Position numbers and translations under genes: made by a program | The notes under the pieces: generated by a model | Seen by the model: the letters and a program-made list of their open reading frames with translations, nothing else | Database searches by the model: none | Told to the model about the DNA's origin: nothing | Assembly (NCBI GenBank): GCA_031255875.1 | Contig: JAIRRR010000263.1 | Location: 1-6,487, forward strand | From: Treponema sp. | GTDB lineage: Bacteria; Spirochaetota; Spirochaetia; Treponematales; Breznakiellaceae | Length of the DNA stretch: 6,487 nt | Reading direction: 5' to 3' | Shown: positions 1 through 6,242 of the stretch, piece after piece | Numbering within the stretch: position 1 is the first letter of the stretch | Layout: every line of letters starts with the position of its first letter

Positions 1-6
1 GTCATT

Positions 7-81
7 GGGGGCGTAGTGAAGCTGGTTTATCACGCTGGCCTGTCAAGCCGGAGATCGCGGGTTCAAGCCCCGTCGCTCCCG
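7..81 (+). tRNA. tRNA-Asp (anticodon GTC)
   Basis: A full cloverleaf can be drawn. The acceptor stem pairs 7-13 with 74-80 (one G-T wobble), and G81 is the discriminator base. The D stem pairs 16-19 with 30-33. The anticodon stem pairs 35-39 with 47-51, with anticodon GTC at 42-44, giving aspartate. The variable loop is 52-56. The T stem pairs 57-61 with 69-73 around a TTCAAGC loop. The CCA end is not encoded (GTA follows), so it must be added after transcription. Only 6 bp precede the gene, so its promoter lies outside the window. Its last 18 bases are duplicated downstream at 228-245 as part of a 39-bp repeat. Confidence 0.96.
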
Positions 82-102
82 TAGAATGTGTTGAGGGGCT
101 TG
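64..102 (+). repeat. 39-bp direct repeat, copy 1 (overlaps tRNA-Asp 3' end)
   Basis: This segment matches 228-266 at a constant offset of 164 bp, with two differences (C80/T244 and T91/C255). It starts in the T-loop of tRNA-Asp, covers the 3' half of the T arm and the acceptor strand, and runs 21 bp past the gene. Its outer 8 bases, CAAGCCCC (64-71) and GGGGCTTG (95-102), are a perfect inverted repeat, so the repeat edges coincide with inverted-repeat edges. Similarity stops abruptly on both sides. The position at a tRNA 3' end is the classic location of integrase attachment sites, but no integrase is visible here. Confidence 0.85.
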
Positions 103-104
103 AA

Positions 105-187
105 GCCTTTCCGCGGCCCCGCCGGGGCAAGCAAGGGCGCAGCCTCGGCGGGGTAAACCGCCAGGGATGGCGGTTTAGCGGAAAGGC
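105..187. repeat. Palindromic element predicted to fold as a three-way junction
   Basis: Three perfect inverted repeats nest into one fold. An outer stem pairs GCCTTTCCGC (105-114) with GCGGAAAGGC (178-187). Inside it, CCCCGCCG (117-124) pairs with CGGCGGGG (146-153). Immediately next to that, TAAACCGCCA (154-163) pairs with TGGCGGTTTA (168-177) around a 4-base loop. Almost every base except the 125-145 loop is paired. It lies wholly between the two 39-bp direct repeats. It may be a small palindromic mobile or repeated element, or a structured RNA; the sequence does not decide between these. No reading frame of interest lies within it. Confidence 0.7.
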
Positions 188-200
188 CGGCCTGGAGCGA

Positions 201-217
201 GCGGGCAGGACGCCCGC
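201..217. repeat. Short GC-rich hairpin
   Basis: GCGGGC (201-206) is perfectly complementary to GCCCGC (212-217) with a 5-base loop. It sits between the three-way-junction element and the second 39-bp repeat. The following GCGGAAGGC (220-228) is a near copy of the right outer arm of the preceding element (178-187, one A fewer), so it could compete for pairing with 105-114. Confidence 0.5.
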
Positions 218-227
218 AAGCGGAAGG

Positions 228-266
228 CAAGCCCCGTCGCTCCTGTAGAATGTGCTGAGGGGCTTG
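228..266 (+). repeat. 39-bp direct repeat, copy 2 (tRNA 3'-end fragment)
   Basis: This is the second copy of 64-102, again bounded by the inverted pair CAAGCCCC (228-235) and GGGGCTTG (259-266). It contains a displaced copy of the last 18 bases of tRNA-Asp but no body of a tRNA in front, so it is not a tRNA gene. The C-to-T change at 244 falls at the last acceptor-stem base and would turn the terminal G-C pair into a G-U pair if it were joined to the tRNA. The 164-bp spacing and flanking position resemble an attL/attR pair around a very small insert, or a tandem duplication. Confidence 0.85.
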
Positions 267-315
267 TGAAGAAACCCCGCAGCCGGAAACCGGCCCTGGT
301 CATCCGTGTTGTGTC

Positions 316-321
316 TATATT
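316..321 (+). promoter_or_regulatory. Candidate -10 box for the operon
   Basis: TATATT matches the bacterial -10 consensus at five of six positions and is one of very few AT-rich spots in the leader. The expected -35 location (about 293-298) reads GCCCTG, a poor match. If used, transcription would start near 328 and leave a leader of roughly 190 bases before the first gene. Read-through from the tRNA is an alternative source of transcription. Confidence 0.25.
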
Positions 322-510
322 TCCCGCGCGTACCGAAAATTTGCGGCGTAGCTACAGGGAAACCCCGGCCGGGCTCCTGGCCCGTGGCAAGCGGAAAGAT
401 TCCGGATACGGCGCCGGCCGCCCTTCCCCGCAGCGGGAAAGGGGCAATGGGAACCTTGCTCGTATAGCCTGAGAGGCGGGGCGGACCCCGGTTTTCCTTT
501 CAGGGGATTA

Positions 511-515
511 AAAGG
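511..515 (+). promoter_or_regulatory. Ribosome binding site of the first REC/HD-GYP gene
   Basis: AAAGG lies 5 bases before ATG 521, a modest Shine-Dalgarno match that supports this start. A GGGG run at 503-506 just upstream can be drawn into a stem with 486-489. Confidence 0.5.
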
Positions 516-520
516 TTCAA

Positions 521-1585
521 ATGGCCAAGCAGATACTGGTAGTAGATGACAATCTCGCAAGCCTCAAACAGATAGGCGCGCAGCTTGAATCCCATTACGA
601 GGTTTCGCTTGCCAAATCGGGTGCCATGGCGCTCAATATATGCAGGGCGGAGAAGCCCGATCTCATCCTCCTCGATGTTGAAATGCCGGAAATGGACGGG
701 TTCGAGACCATCGCCAGGCTTAAGGAAGCCCCGGACCTCGGCGACGTGCCGGTTATCTTTCTTACCGGCAATCACGATACGGATACCGAGCTTAGGGCGC
801 TTGAGTCAGGCGCCATGGACTTTATCACCAAGCCGGCCAATAAGGATATACTCTTTCACCGGCTGGAGCTCCACCTTCAGTTCGCGGCTTATCAGAATTC
901 CCTGGAACAAACCGTAAAAGAGCTGGAAGAAAGCATCGTTACCTCTTTTGCGGAGCTTATCGAATGCAAGGACGACAACGCGGGGATCCACGTGCTCAGG
1001 ACCGGGAGGTACGTGGATCTTCTCGGCCGGAAACTCCTTGAGGCCGGGACCCTGGGGGGCGGGCTTACCGGGGCGGATCTGGAGATGATAGTCAGGGCGG
1101 CGCCTTTCCATGACATCGGCAAGATAGGCGTCAGCGACACGCTGCTCCTCAAGGAAGGCACCCTTACCAAAGACGAATACGAGCTGGTCAAGCAGCATAC
1201 CCTTATCGGCGCGCGCTTCCTCGCCGCCATTTACGAGCGCACTCCCGAGCAGCATTACCTTAAATTCGCGAAACTGATCGCCGAAAGCCACCACGAACGG
1301 TACGACGGCAAGGGCTATCCCCGGGGCCTCGCCGGGGACGCCATCCCCCTCTGCGGCCGCATCATGGCGGTGGCGAACGTTTACGACGGCTGCATCACCG
1401 ACCGGGTCTACCGCAAGGCCCTGAGCCATGAGGAAGCCTGCCGGGTAATCATTGACGGGAAGGGTTCCTGGTTCGACCCCCGGATAGTGGAGGTGTTCGA
1501 AGGCATGAAGGATGAATTTGCCCGCCTCAAGGTGTCCGTGGAGCCGCTGGTAAAAATCCAGGGAAAGGACATGCGCCATGGATAA
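521..1585 (+). CDS. Response regulator with HD-GYP output domain, metal-ligand variant
   Basis: A 354-residue cytosolic two-domain protein. The receiver domain (about 4-120) has the acidic pair D9/D10, phosphoacceptor D52, T82 and K104, so it should accept phosphate. A short helical linker (about 121-150) joins it to an HD-GYP domain (about 150-335), the family that hydrolyses cyclic di-GMP. H157, H197-D198, H226, H257-H258 and the DGKGYP motif (262-267) are present. The usual Asp of the 'ADVYDAL' motif, a metal ligand in solved HD-GYP structures, is Asn at 286 (codon AAC, 1376-1378), and the following residues also deviate (YDGC rather than YDAL). Catalysis may therefore be weakened or lost; this is inference. 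It is the first gene of the operon, its stop overlaps the next start by 8 bp, and it is clearly paralogous to that next gene over its whole length. Confidence 0.93.
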   Translation: MAKQILVVDDNLASLKQIGAQLESHYEVSLAKSGAMALNICRAEKPDLILLDVEMPEMDGFETIARLKEAPDLGDVPVIFLTGNHDTDTELRALESGAMDFITKPANKDILFHRLELHLQFAAYQNSLEQTVKELEESIVTSFAELIECKDDNAGIHVLRTGRYVDLLGRKLLEAGTLGGGLTGADLEMIVRAAPFHDIGKIGVSDTLLLKEGTLTKDEYELVKQHTLIGARFLAAIYERTPEQHYLKFAKLIAESHHERYDGKGYPRGLAGDAIPLCGRIMAVANVYDGCITDRVYRKALSHEEACRVIIDGKGSWFDPRIVEVFEGMKDEFARLKVSVEPLVKIQGKDMRHG

Positions 1586-2654
1586 GGCCCCCCAGAGCAG
1601 GATACTGGTGGTGGACGACAATCTGCCGAGCCTCAAACAGATAGGCGCCCAGCTTGGGGCGCATTACGATGTCTCCCTCGCCAAATCCGGGGCGCTGGCC
1701 TTGCAGATCTGCATGCAGGAAAAACCGGACCTTATCCTTTTGGACATAGAAATGCCCGGCATGGACGGTTTTGAAACGTTGAAACGGCTCAGGCTGAACC
1801 GCTACCTGGGGAGTATCCCGGTAATTTTCCTTACCGGCAACCACGACACGGAGACCGAGGTCCGGGGGCTTCAATCCGGGGCCAGGGACTTTATCACCAA
1901 GCCCGTGGAAAAGAGCATCCTCCTGCACCGTATAGAACTGCACCTCCGCTTTTCATCCTACCAGTCCCAGCTTGAAACCACCGTGGCGAAAATGTCGGAC
2001 AGCGTCGCCCTGGCCTTTGCCGAGCTTATCGAATGCCGGGATGAAAACACCGGCGAGCATGTGGCGCGGACCAGCAAATACGTGGGCATGATAGGGCGGA
2101 GGCTGATTGAAACGGGGCTTTTTGCGGAGGAGCTTACCCCTGCGGATCTGCACATGATGGTCCGGGCGGCGCCCTTCCACGATATCGGGAAGATAGCCAT
2201 CAGCGACCGCATACTCCTCAAGCCGGACCGGCTGGACGACGGGGAATTCGCCCTTATGAAGCAGCACACGGTCATGGGGGAGGAGATACTGAAGAACATG
2301 CTGGCCCGCACCCCTACCCAGCAGTACCTCCACTACGCCAGGATGATCGCCGCCTCGCACCACGAGCGCTTCGACGGGAAGGGCTACCCCCGGGGCCTCG
2401 CGGGGGACGACATCCCCCTCTGCGGCCGCATCATGGCAGTGGCGGATGTATACGACGCCCTGGTGGACGACCGGGTGTACCGCCAGGGGATGAAACATAT
2501 TGAAGCATGCCGTATTATAATCGATGGGAAAAACAAAAGTTTTGACGGGCGGGTAGTGGACGCTTTTGAAAGCATACACGAAAACCTGGCCGCCGAGGCG
2601 AAAAAATCGCTGCGCGGACGCGGCAAAACCCAAGAGGAGGGCAAAGATGATTAA
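1578..2654 (+). CDS. Response regulator with HD-GYP cyclic-di-GMP phosphodiesterase domain
   Basis: A 358-residue paralogue of the preceding protein with the same architecture. The receiver domain (about 8-124) has D13/D14, phosphoacceptor D56, T86 and K108. The HD-GYP domain (about 152-335) has H161, H201-D202, H230, H261-H262, DGKGYP at 266-271 and an intact VADVYDAL motif with D290. The spacing from H262 to D290 equals that from the matching His to N286 in the first copy, so the alignment is secure. It is predicted to hydrolyse c-di-GMP under phosphorylation control. The last 20 or so residues are charged and probably disordered. ATG 1578 lies 8 bases after AAAGGA (1564-1569) and within the end of the upstream gene, which suggests translational coupling. 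The likely phosphodonor is the kinase encoded two genes downstream. Confidence 0.95.
   Translation: MDKAPQSRILVVDDNLPSLKQIGAQLGAHYDVSLAKSGALALQICMQEKPDLILLDIEMPGMDGFETLKRLRLNRYLGSIPVIFLTGNHDTETEVRGLQSGARDFITKPVEKSILLHRIELHLRFSSYQSQLETTVAKMSDSVALAFAELIECRDENTGEHVARTSKYVGMIGRRLIETGLFAEELTPADLHMMVRAAPFHDIGKIAISDRILLKPDRLDDGEFALMKQHTVMGEEILKNMLARTPTQQYLHYARMIAASHHERFDGKGYPRGLAGDDIPLCGRIMAVADVYDALVDDRVYRQGMKHIEACRIIIDGKNKSFDGRVVDAFESIHENLAAEAKKSLRGRGKTQEEGKDD
2635..2640 (+). promoter_or_regulatory. Ribosome binding site fixing the FIST gene start
   Basis: AGGAGG, a perfect Shine-Dalgarno core, lies 6 bases before ATG 2647. The same frame is open back to an ATG at 2566, but that would add 27 residues deep inside the preceding gene and has no comparable site, so 2647 is preferred. 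Confidence 0.85.
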
Positions 2655-3798
2655 AATACTTACCGCTTTTACGGAGGAGATCGACGATGTCGGGCAGGCC
2701 GTGTCGGATCTTCTGGGGCAGCTGGATTTGGGCCGCAAACGCCTGGCCAATTCGCTCGGGATCATACATTGTTTCAGCGATTTCGCGGACAGCGGGGTCG
2801 TCAGGGCCCTTTCCGCAGAACTGCCCTTCGATACCCTGGGCTCCACCACCATGAGCGCGTCAACGCCCGCCGGCATGAGCCTGATGGGGCTTACGGTTAC
2901 GGTGCTGACCAGCGACGACGTGAATTTCGCGAGCGGCGTTTCCGCGCCCGTCGCGGATTCCGTCGACGCCCCGCTGGCGGAACTCTACGGGAAGGTCATA
3001 TCAGGGCTGGGCGGCAAGCCCGCCATGCTGATGCCCTTTATCCCCTTCATGCTCACGGTGGGCGGGGACGAATTTGTCGAAAAGCTCGACGCCCTCTCCG
3101 GGGGCATCCCCGCCTTCGGCACCATGGCCATTTCCAACGAGCCGGATTTCAGCAGGAGCTTTACGTTTTACAACGGCGAAGCCTACCCCGCCTCCATGGC
3201 GCTGGCCGCTCTCGGGAGCGGCGCGGACCCGGAATTTTTAAGCGTTTCGATAAACAAGGAAAATATCCTGAAACAGAAGGCCGTGGTAACAGGAACAGGC
3301 CGCAATATTTTGCAGACCATAAACAACATGCCTGCGGTAAAGTACCTCGAATCCATCGGCCTTGCCAAGGGCGGCGATGTGATGGGCATAGCGTCCATGC
3401 CCTTTATCATTTATCCGGGGGACGGCTCCGTCCTGGTCCGCGCCTGTTTCGGCGCCGCCGAAGATGGCGCGCTGGTACTGGGCGGCGCGGTCCCGGTTAA
3501 TTCTACCATCGCCCTGGGCGTCATGGGTTTTGAGGACGTGCTCAATTCCACCCAGGCCAAGATAACCGAGGCCCTGGACGCCGCCAAAGGCCGGGGCCTC
3601 CTGATGTACTCCTGCGGGGGCCGCAACCTGGCGCTCGGCATACAGACCCTGGCGGAACATGAAAAGGCGAAGGAATGCCTGGGGGATACGCCGTATCACT
3701 TTGTCTATTCCGGGGGCGAGGTCTTTCCTTCCCGGCTCAACGACGGCAGTACGGCGAACCGTCTGCAAAACGATTCCCTTATCATCTGTATTCTATAG
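2647..3798 (+). CDS. FIST-domain sensory protein
   Basis: A 383-residue soluble protein made only of FIST N and FIST C domains (roughly 30-205 and 215-375). Recognisable family features are the GSTTMSAS stretch (65-72), the NMPAVKYLESIG segment at the start of the C domain (227-238), SCGGRNLALG (322-331) and the terminal YSGGEVFP (354-361). FIST domains are considered small-ligand sensors, with amino acids proposed as ligands, and are commonly fused to or encoded beside kinases, methyl-accepting proteins and c-di-GMP enzymes. There is no signal peptide, membrane segment or output domain here, so it must act through a partner, most plausibly the next-gene kinase (inference). The start overlaps the preceding stop by 8 bp. 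The ligand cannot be read from sequence. Confidence 0.9.
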   Translation: MIKILTAFTEEIDDVGQAVSDLLGQLDLGRKRLANSLGIIHCFSDFADSGVVRALSAELPFDTLGSTTMSASTPAGMSLMGLTVTVLTSDDVNFASGVSAPVADSVDAPLAELYGKVISGLGGKPAMLMPFIPFMLTVGGDEFVEKLDALSGGIPAFGTMAISNEPDFSRSFTFYNGEAYPASMALAALGSGADPEFLSVSINKENILKQKAVVTGTGRNILQTINNMPAVKYLESIGLAKGGDVMGIASMPFIIYPGDGSVLVRACFGAAEDGALVLGGAVPVNSTIALGVMGFEDVLNSTQAKITEALDAAKGRGLLMYSCGGRNLALGIQTLAEHEKAKECLGDTPYHFVYSGGEVFPSRLNDGSTANRLQNDSLIICIL

Positions 3799-3807
3799 GG
3801 GACGCCG

Positions 3808-6210
3808 ATGACGGACGAAGCGCAGGCCCTGCGGGACGAGAACGCCGCCTTGCAGATTCAGATGAAAAAACTCAGCCGCCAGCTTGCCAACCAGCAAAAC
3901 TCGATGGAGTGGTTTAAAAAAATATCCGCCACCCGGGACGGTCTTGCCTTAAAGCTGAAAGAGGAACAAACCAGGCAGGAGAAATTCATGAACATGATGC
4001 TGGAAAACAGTTCCAACATCATCATACTGCTGGACGGAGAGGGAAAATTCGCCTATTGCACGGATACTTTCCTCAAAATTGCCGGGATACAGAATTTCGG
4101 CCTTGTCAACGGGCTGCACTTTTCCGAAGTTTTTGGCCGCTTCCACGACGATGTTTTTCTGGAACACGCCGGCGTCTATATAGACCGCGCCATGGCCGAG
4201 CACGGGACCGTAAAATCGGAGGAAACCCTGGACCTTGGCGGCAGCGGCGTTTTCCGTATCTATATTACCAATACCACCGCCATGCGGGACGAGTCCGGCA
4301 AGGTGGAAGGCGTCATGCTCCTGTTTCACGACGTTACCGAAACCCTGCGCGCCAAGGAAGAGGCGGAAGCGGCGTCAAGGGCGAAAAGCGCCTTCCTCGC
4401 GACCATGAGCCACGAGATACGCACCCCCCTCAACGCGATCATCGGCCTTTCGGAAATACAGCTGCAAAACGATCTGCCCGGCGACACCCGCGCGGATCTG
4501 GAGAAGATATACAATTCGGGGTCTGTCCTGCTGGGGATCATCAACGACATCCTGGATATTTCGAAGATCGAGGCCGGCAACTTTGAGCTTGTTCCGGTGG
4601 AGTACGATACCCCCAGCCTTATCAACGACACGGTGCAGCTCAACGTTGTGCGTATCGGCTCCAAGCCCATCGCCTTCAAACTCAACATCGACGACACCCT
4701 GCCCGCGCGGCTTTTCGGCGACGAGCTGCGGGTAAAGCAGGTGCTGAACAACATACTTTCCAACGCCTTTAAGTACACCAAGGCCGGGACCGTTACCCTG
4801 CAAGTCAGATGGGAAAAGCAGGGCGGGGATACGTTTATAATCTTTACCGTAAGCGATACGGGCCAGGGCATCAGGGAAGAGGATATCGGCAAGCTCTTTT
4901 CGGAATACAGCCAGCTCGACGCACGGGCGAACCGGAAGATCGAGGGCACGGGGCTCGGGCTTTCCATCACCAAACACCTTGTAGAGATGATGGGCGGGAC
5001 CATCGGGGTGGAAAGCGAATACGGATGGGGTACTACCTTTACCGTGCGCGTCCGCCAGGGGCTTGTTGACGAAAGGCCCATCGGGAAGGAAGTGGCGGAA
5101 AGCCTTATGTCTTTCCAGCTCATCGAAACCCGGCGCAGCCGGGGCAAGAACCTGATCCGGGCGCGTATGCCCTACGGGAAAGTGCTGGTAGTGGATGACG
5201 TGCCCACCAACCTGGACGTTGCCAAGGGGCTTATGCTGCCCTACGGCCTTTCCATTGACTGCGTCCTGAGCGGGACGGAGGCGATAGAGAAGATACGCAA
5301 AGAAGAGGTGAAGTACGACGCGGTTTTTATGGACCACATGATGCCCGGCATGGACGGCATCGAGGCTACCCAGATTATCCGTAACGAAATCGGCACGGAG
5401 TACGCGAAAACCGTGCCCATCATCGCCCTTACCGCGAACGCCCTGGCGGGAAACGAGGAGATGTTCCTCAATACGGGGTTCAACGCCTTTATCGCCAAAC
5501 CCATCGACATTATGCGGCTGGACGTGATCCTCAACCAGTGGGTGCGGGACAAGCAGAGCGAGGAGACCCTCTGGAAGGCGGAACAGGAGCAGGCCTCCGG
5601 GGAAGCCGATGCCGGGGCTTCCGGCGGCGTGCTTGAAAACGCGGATATGGAGGGCATGGATTTTGCGGCCGGGCTGAAACGCTACGGAACCGAAGAAATC
5701 TACCTGCGGATACTCCATTCCTACGCGACCCATTCCCCGGCGCTGCTGGAGAAGCTCCGGAACCTCACGCGGGAAACCCTGCCTGATTACGCGATAACTG
5801 TTCACGGCCTTAAAGGGGCAAGTTACGGCATCTGCGCAAACGAGATCGGCAAAGACGCCGAGGAGCTGGAACACGCGGCAAAGGCCGGGGACTACGAAAA
5901 GGTAAATTCAAAAAACGCCGCGTTCATAGCGAAGGTCGAGGCGAGCCTGGAGAAGCTGGGGAAATTGCTGCGGGGCGCGGCGGAAAACGGGAACGAAAAG
6001 AAGAAGGCCGCAGCCCCGGACAGGGGCGTGCTTGAAAAGCTGCTTGACGCTTCAAGGCGTTTCAAGCCCGCAATAATGGAAGACCTGGTAAAGGAGCTTG
6101 AAAGCTGTGAATACGAATCGGGCGGGGAGCTTATCCCCTGGCTTCGCGAGCAGCTTGACAATCTGGAATACGACGCCATAAAGGAAAAGCTGGAATCCCT
6201 CCCGGCATAA
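3808..6210 (+). CDS. Soluble hybrid histidine kinase with PAS, REC and Hpt domains
   Basis: An 800-residue kinase with no membrane segment or signal peptide. Order: N-terminal coiled coil (about 3-60); PAS domain (about 62-180) ending in the typical FHDVTE; HisKA with SHEIRTP (201-207), phospho-acceptor H202; HATPase with N box N319, G1 DTGQG (350-354) and G2 GTGLGLS (380-386); receiver (about 457-575) with D463/D464, phosphoacceptor D509, T542 and K564; acidic, alanine-rich linker (about 580-612); Hpt (about 615-720) with HGLKGAS, H666; charged linker; and a conserved-looking C-terminal segment (740-800) of unknown role. All phosphorelay residues are intact, so a His-Asp-His chain can run within one chain and pass to the two REC/HD-GYP proteins. 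It begins 9 bp after the FIST stop, with AGGGGA (3797-3802) 5 bases before ATG. The input is probably the PAS pocket, the FIST protein, or both. Confidence 0.95.
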   Translation: MTDEAQALRDENAALQIQMKKLSRQLANQQNSMEWFKKISATRDGLALKLKEEQTRQEKFMNMMLENSSNIIILLDGEGKFAYCTDTFLKIAGIQNFGLVNGLHFSEVFGRFHDDVFLEHAGVYIDRAMAEHGTVKSEETLDLGGSGVFRIYITNTTAMRDESGKVEGVMLLFHDVTETLRAKEEAEAASRAKSAFLATMSHEIRTPLNAIIGLSEIQLQNDLPGDTRADLEKIYNSGSVLLGIINDILDISKIEAGNFELVPVEYDTPSLINDTVQLNVVRIGSKPIAFKLNIDDTLPARLFGDELRVKQVLNNILSNAFKYTKAGTVTLQVRWEKQGGDTFIIFTVSDTGQGIREEDIGKLFSEYSQLDARANRKIEGTGLGLSITKHLVEMMGGTIGVESEYGWGTTFTVRVRQGLVDERPIGKEVAESLMSFQLIETRRSRGKNLIRARMPYGKVLVVDDVPTNLDVAKGLMLPYGLSIDCVLSGTEAIEKIRKEEVKYDAVFMDHMMPGMDGIEATQIIRNEIGTEYAKTVPIIALTANALAGNEEMFLNTGFNAFIAKPIDIMRLDVILNQWVRDKQSEETLWKAEQEQASGEADAGASGGVLENADMEGMDFAAGLKRYGTEEIYLRILHSYATHSPALLEKLRNLTRETLPDYAITVHGLKGASYGICANEIGKDAEELEHAAKAGDYEKVNSKNAAFIAKVEASLEKLGKLLRGAAENGNEKKKAAAPDRGVLEKLLDASRRFKPAIMEDLVKELESCEYESGGELIPWLREQLDNLEYDAIKEKLESLPA

Positions 6211-6214
6211 CGCG

Positions 6215-6240
6215 GGCGGCCCCCTGAAACGCGGGCCGCC
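6215..6240. terminator. GC-rich hairpin between convergent genes
   Basis: GGCGGCCC (6215-6222) pairs perfectly with GGGCCGCC (6233-6240) around a 10-base loop. It sits exactly between the kinase stop (6210) and the stop of the opposing gene (6243-6245), the position expected of a bidirectional terminator. Neither side has a T-tract, so it does not look like a strong intrinsic terminator; it may instead act with Rho or block 3' decay. Confidence 0.45.
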
Positions 6241-6242
6241 GG

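Larger units (their letters stand above)
267..520 (+). promoter_or_regulatory. Gene-free upstream region / possible structured 5' leader
   Basis: I see no convincing gene in these 254 bp; an in-frame stretch from GTG at 266 to 472 has no ribosome binding site and an arginine/proline-rich, low-complexity composition. The region has short hairpins: 282-286 with 290-294, 370-374 with 380-384, 392-396 with 400-404, and 421-443 (10-bp arms with one C-A mismatch). Close to the first gene, CCCC at 486-489 can pair either with GGGG at 478-481 or with GGGG at 503-506, two mutually exclusive stems just upstream of the ribosome binding site. I do not recognise a known riboswitch, and no cyclic-di-GMP aptamer consensus is evident. 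Confidence 0.3.

Noticed and set aside
64..266. Integron attC or CRISPR-like array
   Set aside because: There are only two repeat copies, no attC core motifs (RYYYAAC/GTTRRRY) in the expected places, and no integron integrase or cas gene in the window.
266..472. A 68-codon plus-strand open frame starting with GTG between the second repeat and the operon
   Set aside because: There is no Shine-Dalgarno site, the composition is rich in Arg, Pro and Gly, no motif is visible, and the frame begins inside the repeat. It is more likely chance in GC-rich DNA.
380..520. Known riboswitch (cobalamin, TPP or c-di-GMP) in the operon leader
   Set aside because: Short word matches such as CTGAGAG occur, but the conserved cores and their order are missing.
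2566..2646. A 27-residue N-terminal extension of the FIST protein
   Set aside because: It would overlap the end of the HD-GYP gene by 89 bp, whereas a perfect AGGAGG sits 6 bases before ATG 2647.
2769..3500. A 243-codon plus-strand frame inside the FIST gene
   Set aside because: It is arginine- and glycine-rich, typical of a shifted frame over a high-GC gene, and the FIST frame has full-length family features.
4375..5874. A 499-codon minus-strand open frame opposite the kinase
   Set aside because: It lies wholly antisense to an intact kinase with all motifs. Long antisense frames arise from third-position GC bias; it has no start signal and no recognisable domain.
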